DNA from: Hyparrhenia diplandra
Lineage: Eukaryota; Streptophyta; Magnoliopsida; Poales; Poaceae
NCBI GenBank assembly: GCA_015847255.1
Contig: JADLZK010007647.1
Location: 124,001-188,000 of the forward strand
Reading direction: 5' to 3'
Length of the DNA: 64,000 nucleotides
The notes under the pieces are model-generated. The model ran no database searches and was not told the DNA's origin. It saw nothing but the letters and a program-made list of their open reading frames with translations. Made by a program: the position numbers and the translations under genes. The first letter of the stretch is position 1, and each line of letters opens with the position of its first letter. Below are positions 23,339-33,886 of the stretch, one piece after another.

Positions 23339-24021
23339 TGCAGCTATCCTTAATATATCTCGGAGATATCTTGAATAAGAAAAGACCACGCCCACTATGG
23401 AGGTGATCAAGCTAAAGAAGAATGCAAATGCGGCTATCCTTAATATATTGCCACATAAAATGACAGATCCGGGATATCCCGCCATTGATTGCTCGATTGG
23501 AGATCAACACTTTAATGCACTTTGTGACCTTGGAGCAAGTATTAGTGTGATGCCCAAGTCTATCTTCGATAAACTCAAGCACACAACGTTGGAGCCAACT
23601 TCAATATCATTACAACCGGCGGACCAATCAATCGACACCCTCGGGAATTCTGAGAACGCGTGCGTTAATATCGAGGATTCTTTGTACCCGTGGATTTTGT
23701 AATGTTAGACATGCCACCGGACTCAAAGTATCGATCATTCTCGGACGACCTTTCCTAAGCACACCCATGCGCACACATCAATGTCACTACCGGAGAGATT
23801 ACATTCAACCTAAATGGACAAGAAGAAAAGTTTGCATTCAAACCCGGATCGGGGTTTAGCTCAACGGTAAACAAGATTGAACTAGAGAAAGAAGAGTCAT
23901 CATCGGCACCATCTCCGAAAAACGGAGAATACTCCCGATAATTAATAACTTTGGGAAGTCCCGGTTCAAGGACTTTAACTACGAACCCTCACCGAAAGGT
24001 AAGTCGGTAATTATCCATATT
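23339..24021 (+). pseudogene. Athila-like protease fragment, first copy
   Basis: The aspartic protease of a gypsy (Athila-like) element is readable at 23397-23702: GYPAIDCSIGDQHFNAL followed by the active-site segment CDLGASISVMP, with Asp-Leu-Gly in place of the usual Asp-Ser/Thr-Gly. Sequence to 24021 closely repeats 26757-27430. Here the fragment stands upstream of an LTR, not downstream of a gag, so it is displaced. The frame breaks after 23702. Confidence 0.85.
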
Positions 24022-25070
24022 TGGGAAGTCCTAGTTTTTTCTAAGTTGATTAGCAAGTCGATTCAAGTAGAGCTAGGTGTGCCTACCCGCAGTTCTAGAT
24101 CTTCAAGTTCTACTGATACGGATATTATCTTGTATCAATGACTTTGCCTTATAATATTATGTGTTGCTTTACTATGTTCTTACTTTATTCTAATAGTATA
24201 TTTGATATAGATGTGGTTTTATGATAGATATATGTATCTATTCAGTAGAGCGCCTAATTCAATTCTCGAGTGGGTTAGGTGGTAGAAATAATTATGTAAG
24301 CGTGGTGCTTATATATGATTTACCTGCTGAGTGCACCTTATATTCCGGGGCGTGTGGTAGATCGCGGGAGTGACAAATGAAGGTTGAGTCCTTTTGGAGT
24401 CCACCCTCCGTCTATAAGCCAAGTGGACAATGATTATGGGGAATATCTTGTTTCGCTCTTGATTTTCCTTGATAGTCGTCCGGATACATGATCTAGAGTT
24501 TACTATGCTATATATGATAATGTATGCCTTAGAGTAGATGTAATGACTTAGTAGATTCAATGCTACACAAGAATTATGTCTCTTAAAGTAGTCCAATGTT
24601 AAGTCTAACTTATAGTAGTCTATTCTCATAGAAAAATTGTGATGCCTCCGCCTTTATTTATCATTATTATATTCTTATCATTATTGGCTGTGTGGAGCTA
24701 AAGTTAGCACTAGTGATAGATTCTCTCATAAAAGTATGCCACTTATCAATTGTATACGAGCCCATCTTTAATTATTCCTCCCCTGGTAGAATATAAATAA
24801 GAAACCTGGATTACTCCGGGTGAAATGCTACAAGTGGTATTTATATCTCAGGCGCTTGTGGATAGACCTTTTATATTTATTTCTTATAGATTGCAACACA
24901 ACATATCACTAGTATCACATATGCATTTCCTAGCATTATTGTTTTGGGGATGACAACCTAGCATATGGTAGTGTTAAGAGATGAACCACAATGAAAGTGT
25001 CTCGGGCGGCATATAGCTTAAGGTGAGATTAACTCCACCTTTTGTTATAGTGACGTTAGAAATACCAACA
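24022..25070 (+). repeat. partial LTR of an Athila-like element
   Basis: From about 24240 the sequence resembles the second half of the LTR at 38136-39928. Shared parts include AGTCCTTTTGGAGTCCACC and the sequence up to the final AATACCAACA at 25070. The promoter half is missing; the LTR joins protease sequence at about 24021. It is followed directly by a primer binding site, so it acts as the 5' LTR of the internal region to the right. Confidence 0.75.
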
Positions 25071-25078
25071 AGCATTTC

Positions 25079-25095
25079 TCGCACCGTTGCGGGGA
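25079..25095 (+). other. primer binding site, tRNA-Asp type
   Basis: TCGCACCGTTGCGGGGA, after an AGCATTTC spacer, is a mutated form of the Athila-type site TGGCGCCGTTGCCGGGGA. It lies 8 nt after the LTR end. Confidence 0.75.
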
Positions 25096-25299
25096 GGAAA
25101 TAGAAGTTAGCTAGATATCTTGATAGATGGAAACTTATGATGAGAATCCAAACTAGGAAAACCGCGCCGTGCTTACCCTTGTTTGTCTTTTTGTTTATTT
25201 TATACGGGGTTTATCAAATTGGAAATTGATTGTGATTCACTCCACCTCATTCATCGAATCAAATCAATTAAGAGGAAGAATGGTGGTGTTCTTGAAGCT

Positions 25300-26480
25300 A
25301 TGGCTGAAAAATCCCTATGAGAGTTCTTGCTCCAAGCAATGAGAACATTTGCACAGACCAACACTTCAACTTGATAATCTTGAGTTTGAGCTCAAGCCAA
25401 GCCTCATCAATATGGTACAAGCAACTCCATTCAGTGGAAGGATACACGAAGATGCACGCTTACAAGGAGAACTTTTCTCGGAGATTGCCAACACCTTCAC
25501 ACCTAAGGATGTTCCCCAAGATATCATATTACTCCGCCTATTCCCATTCTCATTGAAGGAAAAAGCTTAAGTTATGGTTCTACGCCAACAAAGAAGAAAT
25601 CAAGACATGGGATGAATGTTCTACAACCTTCCTATCAAAGTTCTTCCCTTGACGGGTAAAACCAATGCCCTACGAGGAAAAAATCACCAATTTCCAACAG
25701 CCAGAAAAGGAGAATCAATTCAAGTGCTTGGGAACGTTTACAAGAGTACATATCGTTTGCCCTCATCATGGAATAGAAGATTGGTTGCTTATGCAAGGAT
25801 TCTATCATGGATTAACACAAAGAGCAAGAGAGCAACTAGATGCAATCTGGGCTGAAGGATCATTTTATCACTCACTCTTGACAAAATGTGAAGCACTCAT
25901 GAACAAAATATCGAGAAAATCAAAAAGCTGGATCCAAGAGAACACTCAACACTACCACGATTGAAGAAGTTGAGAAGAAGTAAAAGCAATATCAACCAGG
26001 ATGGATGTGTTATTGAATTGGCTTGAACAACGAGCTAAGGACAAGAAGGATCCCAGGACTTTGCAAGATTACATTAATTACGCACTAGATTCAAGCCCAC
26101 GGTGTCAATAATTCAACATCAACTCAATCACAAGGATGGAATTCACAACAACGATCTAACTACTCGGGTAAGTACCAAGGTAATATTCCTAGACAACCAT
26201 TTTTAAGAGAATTAATTCAAGAACAAGCTAAGTTAAATGATACTCTTTCTAAAAAGCTTGTTGCTAATAACAAATTTTTAGAAGATATAAATCTTAAGAT
26301 GGACAATTTTTCCTGTTGCTTTAAAAGATCAACTTGCTTTTAATAAAAAGATAGAAACTCAAATAGCAAAGTTATAGATTTGCAAAAACCTGTTGCCACT
26401 AACCCCGAAGCAGGGCACATAATGTTACTACAAGAAGAGGTAAATCTACATGTGATCCCATTGATCCAAGAAGGATAATA
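25300..26480 (+). pseudogene. Athila-like gag, frameshifted
   Basis: An ATG at 25300 matches the conserved start of related gags but stops after five codons. Gag segments then appear in shifting frames: ELKPSLINMVQATPFSG (25390-25440), FPFSLKEKA (25544-25570), FPLTGKTNALRG, and GIEDWLLMQGFYHGL (25770-25815). They belong to the retrotransposon gag family of Ty3-gypsy elements. No zinc knuckle is visible. The gag-like sequence fades by about 26480. No reverse transcriptase or integrase follows, so the element is non-autonomous. Confidence 0.85.
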
Positions 26481-26756
26481 GAAACATCATGAAAGGACAC
26501 CAATTACGGCACCACCACCGGAAGCGGCAAGAACGGGGATCTGTGGTACAACCAATTCGAGAAGAAGAAAATAATGACATAGAAGATTTGACTCAAGAAC
26601 CTCAAATGACACAAGACTTTCATGATGCAAGTCTTTTACCATATCCTAGAAGAAAACGTGGACCCCAAGTGGATGAGAGTTTTGGAAAGTTTGTGGAGGC
26701 GAAATTATACATCAACATACCTCTACTAGATGCTATTCAAGTTCCTACCTATGCAA

Positions 26757-27400
26757 GGTATCTCGGAGATATCTTGAATATTAAAAGACCACGCCCACTA
26801 TGGAGGTGATCAAGCTAATAGAAGAATGCAAATGCGGCTATCCTTAATATATTGCCACATAAAATGACTTGATCCGAGGATATCCCGCCATTGATTGCTC
26901 GATTGGAGATCAACACTTTAATGCACTTTGTGACCTTTGGAGCAAGTATTGTGTGATGCCCAAGTCTATCTTCGATAAACTCAAGCACACAACGTTGGAG
27001 CCAACTTCAATATCATTACATCATGGGCCACCAATCAATCGGACACCCTCGGGAATTGGAGAGAACGTACAGGTTAATATCGGGAGGATTCTTTGTACCG
27101 TGTGGATTTTGTAGTGTTAGACACGCCACGCAGACTCGAGTATCGATCATTCTCGGACGACCTTTCCTAAGCAACGCCCAATGCACACATCAATGTCACG
27201 GTTGAGAGATTACATTCAACCTAAATGGACAGGAAGAAAAGTTCGCATTCAAACCTATATCGAGCTTAGCTCAGCGGTAAACAAGATTGAACCAGAGAAA
27301 GAAGAGTCATCATTGTTACCATCTCCTAAAGCGAGAATACACTCGATAATTAATAACTTTGGGAAGTCGGTTCAAGGACTTTAACTACGAACCCTTCCGA
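26757..27400 (+). pseudogene. Athila-like protease, second copy
   Basis: The region is nearly identical to 23339-24021. The frame at 26869-27114 reads GYPAIDCSIGDQHFNAL, but an extra T breaks the active site: CDL is followed by WSK instead of GAS. A conserved VMPKSIFDKLKHTTLEP follows. In element order this is the expected place for protease, after gag. Confidence 0.87.
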
Positions 27401-27845
27401 AAGGTAAGTCGGTAATTATCCATATTTACTTTACTATGCATTTACTTACATAGAGAAAATCTATGCCCCATATAAATAATTTTACGATTGTGTCACAACC
27501 CGTGAAGATATTTATTATGGTGGCCCAAAAAATATTTATTCTTACATTATCATATTTATTGAATGCATTTATATATTGAAAATACAAAAATATAGTCACT
27601 ATGTGATGGGTCCTACATGTCATACACAAAAATCCATATCTTACCTAACTTGGACATGACTCTTGCCACTCACACCTCACCTACCACCATGCACCACTCC
27701 AGCCACTCTTTTCCACCAAAAATCCACTTATTACCATGGCATTGGGGCAAGCAATATCTTCGTATGAAGGTGAGTGGGAGAGGGCCCACCACCATGGCGG
27801 CCGTCACCGTCACCAATCTGGCGACCACTAGGCTCTCAACTCCCC

Positions 27846-27852
27846 TATAAAA
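27846..27852 (+). promoter_or_regulatory. internal TATA box upstream of the third ORF
   Basis: TATAAAA in the context CCCCTATAAAACCCCTTC lies in the element interior, about 400 bp before the ORF starting at 28254. The pyrimidine-rich, leader-like sequence downstream supports a start site near 27880. The Athila-like element at 38136-47192 lacks this segment. Confidence 0.5.
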
Positions 27853-28250
27853 CCCCTTCACCCCTTGGTTGTTCCTCACACCTTCATTGCTTTGCTCAAC
27901 ATTCTAGCAATGAAACTCGAAGTTCTAGTATCCGTAAAGCTTTGAGCTTTGTAGTGAAGAGAAGGAGAAGTGAGAAGGGGAAGGAAGTTCTTAGTAGTAA
28001 TAGAAAAATTTCTTGAGAGAGGAGAAGTTCTTGAGAGTAGTAGACTAATCAAGAGTAATTTGTGGAGGTCTTTGTCCCAAATGAAATAATCAAGATAAAA
28101 CTTTGCTAGGGGAAGCTCATCAAAACAACATTGCAATCTTTCTTTGGGAAAATATAAATGGGCGACTAACTTTGGACGGTGACTTCTAACTTTTATTCTA
28201 ATCCCTCCACTAGTTTCTTGTTGTTTTTCTTGTGTGTATTAACATTTTGC

Positions 28251-28252
28251 AG
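28251..28252 (+). other. probable 3' splice acceptor before the third ORF
   Basis: A long pyrimidine tract and TTTTGCAG precede the ATG at 28254. The two sister elements keep equivalent acceptors at 43546-43547 and on the minus strand near 54249. The donor was not identified with certainty. Confidence 0.5.
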
Positions 28253-28253
28253 G

Positions 28254-29830
28254 ATGAGTTTTTGGAAAGCTCCCGTGGCGGGGAGATCGTCAAAGACGGC
28301 TTCAACAACTTAGAGAGTCATCTTCCATGGCTCCATCGAGAGACAAGTTATGAGCCGGAGCAAGATGTGCCACCACATCCGGCCTAGCCCCCTGCAACAA
28401 GGAGGTTGACATCCGATTCACATCTCGGGTTTCATGGAGAATATGAGAGAACAAGGTATGAGCGGTGAAGAACCGTAAGTTCACTCACACTCCTATGATC
28501 GACCACGACCTTCTAGCACAAACGGTATGGATGCTGAATTTGCTCATATTTTCCGCTTCTTGGGGTGGGAAACTTTTTGCAAATATCCGCGAGCAAGGTT
28601 CTAAGTTTTTGACCATGGAATTCCTTTGCACCCTTTCAATTTTGCACAAATGAGGGGGTGACATTTAGATTCTTTCAAGAAGAGTATTCTCTTTCTTGGA
28701 GAAGCCTAAGTGATGCACTTGGTTTTCTACACTCTTGCACCATGGACTTAGACGTAGCTCTAAAAGCGATTTCAACCAAGCAACTGTTTGGAAAGATTTG
28801 ACCGATGTAGACACTTTCTTAGACGCAAAAGCCCGAGACTTACACTTACCCACCTTCCGTTTCTTTCACAAATGGATACTTTTCACTCTTTTTCCCAAGA
28901 AGGATGGGCATAACGTTAGAATAGGAGAGTTACAGTTAATATATGCAGCTATAAAAAGAGGCGACAAGTTTCACTGTGTATCTGTTAGTTCAGCATTGGA
29001 TAGGTTTACCAACCATCCTAGGAACAATTAGTTGCACGTCTCTCATCACAAGAATTGCCAACCACCTTAGTCTTTTAGATCACAACACTCGTTTAGCATA
29101 TCTTCGGGAGGATAGACACGTCATTTATTTCGACTTCTTTTAGTAAGGGACATATTTTGAAGAAGAGAGAAAGTACTTATATCATGACCCATGCTCTTGT
29201 TGGGGAGATTCGGTTGCCTAACCGATCGATCTCTCTATCTATCATGTGTGATCTTATTTGTTGAATGTGCGGGCACAACCAATAAGCATGCAAAGAGCCA
29301 TGCCAACTCGTCCGGACCGCGTGCCCATGATCCATTTTGGACAAGTGTAGATCCACGACCACAAGAGCCCGGCGTTTGAGGGTACCAAAGAATGGACCTA
29401 TCCCCCCACCGTCACAAGCAGACATACGATCGCGACAGCACTCACCCCGGTTTGCACAAGAAGGCCCAAGTGGGCAGGGCGATGATGCACACATTCCTCG
29501 AGAAACTTATCGTGGAAGTGGTTACTTCTATGATACACCGGTACCTCGCACCCTACTCCCTGAACCAGCTCGCAATTCTTTTGCAAGTTATGGACGGCAA
29601 GACGCTGCGTACTCGTTCCAAGGAATGTACACCACCATTCAAGACATGAGGCATGATCAGGTCAACTTTTATCAAGACGAGAGATTGGAACACCCAAACG
29701 AAGAGAACATCACGGGATAAGAGAGACCCTTGAACAAGAGAACGATGAGATCAAGGCAATGCGGGCGACGCCCGCCGTCAGGGCGTCGTTGAACCACTAT
29801 ATCAACACCAACTTGGGTTTGTCCCCACTT
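28254..29830 (+). pseudogene. plant retrotransposon third ORF, unknown function, frameshifted
   Basis: The ATG at 28254 follows the splice acceptor, and its frame soon stops. Later segments in other frames resemble a protein class seen in many plant non-autonomous gypsy elements, usually named putative plant transposon protein. I read GSKFLTMEFLCTL (28598-28636), then DLHLPTFRFFHKWI with LFPKKDGHNVRIGEL (about 28840-28930). A C-terminal part at 29337-29720 is proline-, arginine- and glutamine-rich. The function is not established; a structural or envelope-like role has been discussed for such ORFs. Several frame breaks make it inactive as written. What sets it apart is its own TATA box and acceptor, absent as a unit from the 38-47 kb relative. 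Confidence 0.6.
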
Positions 29831-29839
29831 GGCCGGGTA

Positions 29840-31510
29840 AGATTCTACGACTTGGCGATTTATCTATTTATATATTTATATATCTATATATATACTTTGT
29901 TTAAATTTGCTTTGCTATGCTTTAAAAAAAATGATGAATAATCATGAAAAACCAAATAAAAAAGAGTGGGTATAATTAGTTTGTTTTAAGTTTGTTGTTT
30001 AATAAAGTAGTAGCTCTCCTTTGTGTTTGGAGATGATGAATAGTTGCTCTATTTTTATTTTTCTTACGAAAGTGCCTATCATTAGTTTAGAATTCTCCCA
30101 TGTTATGAATAAAAACTGTTTAGACTTGAAAATTTGCTTTGAGCTTGAAATTTTGTGGGAGCATACATCTAAGTTAATCTAGGTAATTGACGGATATGAT
30201 ATGAGATAGTCTCGAGTTACTATTTATCTTACTCCTAGTTGCACTAAATTCGGAGATTTGATTTGTAAAAATATGAAAATTGCATGATGAGTTTTCTATA
30301 TGACGAGAGTTACGAAAATTCCTACCACAGACCATATACATGTTTCTAGAATAGGAAAACTCTTTTATCATTCACTACTTGCTTAGTGTTGAGTTTTGTC
30401 AACCTTTGAGACCCCGGGGAACTTGTCATACAATTCCACCTACATCTCCACATATATTCCATATACACACCACTCACTTATGTACCACTTCTACCCTGGA
30501 AGTGTAGATACCCTTCATCCATTTTGCTAGCCATCAAAAATGTTTCACTCCTACTCTAGGAGTAAACACCAAAAATATTTTTCATCCCTATTACTTATTC
30601 TCAAAACCCCATTTATGCTCCATGTGTTTCACTTATTATCTCTCAAACGTTTGTATTGACAAAAAGAAGAAACTTGGGGCAATACTTAAAAAAGAAAGAG
30701 AAGGGGAGAAGAAAAATGGACAAGTGTCCTACGGGCGAGTAGAGCCTACCTACCTAAAAAGAAAGAGAAAAATGAAAAGAGAGTCGAAAAAAATGGACAA
30801 GTGTCCAAATGAAAACAATGGGTACTTAGATGCCCGCCTCTCTGAAAAAATAAAAAGAAGAAGAAGAAAAGCTAGCCCAAGTTCTGTTTTATGTCTTCTT
30901 AAAATTTCAAAAAGAGAGATAAATTTTCTCAGAAAGGAGCATAGTAGAATTAGGATCATTATATCCCATTACCACCATACATCCACCTCACAAATACATT
31001 CCATACATCCACATTGTATGACTTGTTCCTTTGGATCCATTGTTTGATTTTACAATATATGCTTTGCAAGTATGTATATGTTGTCTCCCACCTATGAGCT
31101 CAAGATATAAGCCTTAGTAGATAGGATGAGAGAAGGCATGATACACTTGCCATGTTCCACAAATACCACATATTATGAGAGAAGGCACAACATCATTGCC
31201 TTGGTAAGGATCCAAAAATACCACATACGAGAGATTTGAAAGGGTCATACAATGGAAACTCGAGTTTTATTTTTGAAAATTTATAAAAACTCGAACGAGA
31301 GGTGAAATAAAGGGTTTGAGACATAGTGCTTAACTTGATTGTTCTATCTTTCAATTACCCAAGATCTAAGTGCGGGTAAAAGCCCCATATTTTTTTCAGT
31401 AATATAGGTAAGTTGAAAGGTCGAATGGTTACACCCTTCTTTGGAGAAGAATTCGAATTGATGACATGTGTATTTGTGAGAGAATAAATCATTGTAGCAA
31501 CTCTTGATCC
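29840..31510 (+). mobile_element. non-coding 3' interior of the rearranged Athila-like element
   Basis: This long non-coding tract parallels 43700-45360 of the complete element. It contains the block around GGTAATTGACGGATATGAT (30180-30260) and two units with GGACAAGTGTCC (30719-30805). The match ends near TGATCCA at about 31510. The expected 3' LTR is absent. Confidence 0.8.
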
Positions 31511-31989
31511 ACTCAAGATGTACTATGGGCGAGAGCTACATATACCCCTTTTTCCGGTGCTAGTGGGTCAAGTCAACGGCGGTTGACATGGGCGACTATA
31601 GGTTAACCAACTGCTCAGCTCAAAAGTACTTCAAATGATGAGTGGGTACTGCAAGTCGCGGCATGTGCCAGGTAGCCTACTACCCGATGCCCAAATTGCG
31701 AGGGCAAAAGCATCTACATGTGGTCGAGGAGGGAAGCAAAGGATCGTGGAGCCGATGGAGTGCAGAGTCGAAGAGTATAACAACTATGCACGAGTTTACG
31801 CTCTTTACCGATCATCCAAACAAGATCAAGGAAGTCGAGACCGCGTGTGGGGAATGTCATCGGGATCAAGACAAAGCCCCGTGCCGCCGCGGACGGTCGA
31901 AGAAGAAGGCGGTGGCAGCCCCGCAAAAAAAAAAAGTCAATCCTTTGTAATAGAACCAAATATGTATGTCACGACATTTATGTAATAGA
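31511..31989. other. unassigned, probably retrotransposon-derived
   Basis: Two overlapping plus frames (31635-31985 and 31642-31950) have basic, lysine-rich ends and no domain I recognise. GTAATAGAACCAAATATGTA occurs twice, at about 31949 and 31982. The sequence lies between an Athila-like end and a reversed LTR fragment. Confidence 0.35.
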
Positions 31990-32235
31990 ACCAAATATGT
32001 AAAGGATCGCCGCACTTGCTCGAAAACCGACTCCCGACTTCGATCTAGTACATCTCAAAATGGCTCCAAACTTGTCAATTAAAGATTGTATTTTTAAATC
32101 ATGCAAGAACTATTCAAAATTCAAGTTTCACATTTTTCATGGGTACACATACTCATAGGAAGGCCACACAAAAAATTTCAGAATTTTTTAATCAACATTT
32201 GAATTTATATGAATTTTTCAAATTTAACTTTTGAA
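31990..32235 (-). repeat. reversed gypsy LTR fragment related to 9150-9330
   Basis: Its reverse complement aligns with the solo LTR at about 9150-9330. Shared words include TTTCATATAAATTCAAAT, GAAACTTGAATTTTGAATA and GCATGATTTAAAAATA. The fragment stops at the edge of the next CACTA element. Confidence 0.75.
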
Positions 32236-32239
32236 TCTA

Positions 32240-33886
32240 TTTTCCGTGGCGGTTATTTTACAATGCCCGCCCGGAAAATCATTTCCGTGGTGGTCATTGT
32301 AAAATAACCGCCACGGAAAATGGAGGCGATATATAGGTGGCCGGCGGCCTGGAATTGGCTAAGTCCTCCATCCCGCTTCCTGATCACCCCGAAGGGTCGC
32401 TAAAATTTTGAACGCCCGCCGCCGCGGCCCCTCCCGACGCCACCGCCCCGAGCACCTCGTCCTCTCTTGCAGCCCTCTCTCCCTCTCGCCATCTCGCCGG
32501 GACAAAGGGAACACTAGCTCGCCTCCGTCGTCGAAGCCGCCGGCAAGACCCGAGATCCGCCGCCCGCCCGGTGCTCCTCTCCTCCGCCGCCGGGGCGAAA
32601 CCCTATCACGCCCGGTGTCTCCGGTGAACTGGCCACCCCGCCGTCCGCGCTTCCCGGGTGCCGCCGTGCCGTGCTCCTCCCCGTGCTGCTACCCCAGGCT
32701 CCTCCTCTCGACGAGATCCGCGCCCTCTCCGACGAGATCCGCCGCCCCGACGTCGTCCGCGCGCGCCGGTGCTTTCTTTGTGCTACTCTTCCCCGTCTTT
32801 GCTCCTCCCGTCGTCAGCGCCGAAGCTCCTCTCCATCTGCTGCGGCCGCGGCGCCTCCCGTGCTGCTCCTCCCCGCCGTCCGTGCCGTGCTCCTCTCCCG
32901 GTGCTCCCGGTCCCCATCTTTTTTTGCCGCATGGGAATCCATTTTTTACCTCCTGTGATGCTTGTGATGTCGACCATATGCGAATGCCCGCGGATGATAT
33001 TTTTTCATGCCCGTGATGCCATTTTTTGCTGCCCGTGATGCTATGTGATCTTTCGGGTTTCGAAAGCATATGCCGAATGCCACGGCCCATGATGCAACTT
33101 GACATTTTGAGATGAATTTTCAGATGAATTTTTTTATCGAGCATATCCGAAAGCACTATATTATGCCACCGCCACGAATGCCCACGCCATGCTTAGCTAA
33201 ATTTTTTGATTTGTGGTGACATTTAAGGGTGATGTGAACGTAGGAGGACTTAGCCGAAGGCGATTATATTGTCCATGAATTTTGTTCAAATTGAGATGAA
33301 TTTTGTCCAAATTGAAATGAATTTTGTCCATGCCTAATATATGCTCAATGTTACATGGTCTTAGCCTACTACTTAGTTGAACTTCGATCCATGTTTTTTT
33401 TTTTGGGTTTTCCATGGCATTTACTACTACCTTACTATCTACTTGAGGCATTTGCAATGACGCGTGAAACATATGATGAACTATTTGTATACTTAGTAAT
33501 CGAGGCAAAGGGTATATGCGATGATGTGAATATTTTTATCCGAGGCAGCGGCGATGATGAAATGTCCCCATATTTGTGAGCGGCTAACGAGGACGGCTTG
33601 TATAACATATACAAGCAACCGATTTAGACGCGATGTGATAAGGATAGCTGGGAACTTCGAGCCAAATTTGTATTTTTACACATTTTTGTATTTTTACACA
33701 TTTTTTGTATTTTTAGTTAATTTTTTTGTTTTTGTAACTACTCTATGTAAAATAGAAAACTATGTAATCATGAGAGGAATACAATAAATATATGTTACGA
33801 GATGACTTTGTGATGGCTCTACTACATACTACAACCGTATTTTACTCTTCACTATAATAAAATGCTCAGTGTTCCCGTAGAATCCA
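32240..33886 (+). other. 5' region of the CACTA gene: promoter and leader
   Basis: After the subterminal motifs, a TATATA box at 32330-32335 precedes a GC-rich stretch (32405-32950) with proline/arginine/serine-rich frames in all phases. I read this as untranslated leader, not protein. At 33275-33335 the word GAATTTTGTCCAAATTGA recurs two or three times. At 33665-33715 a TTTGTATTTTTACACATT word repeats. The ATG-containing exon follows. Confidence 0.45.

Noticed and set aside
32408..33016. 202-codon plus frame as a possible gene
   Set aside because: All three frames are open with low-complexity proline/arginine content; its place after the CACTA promoter fits untranslated leader.
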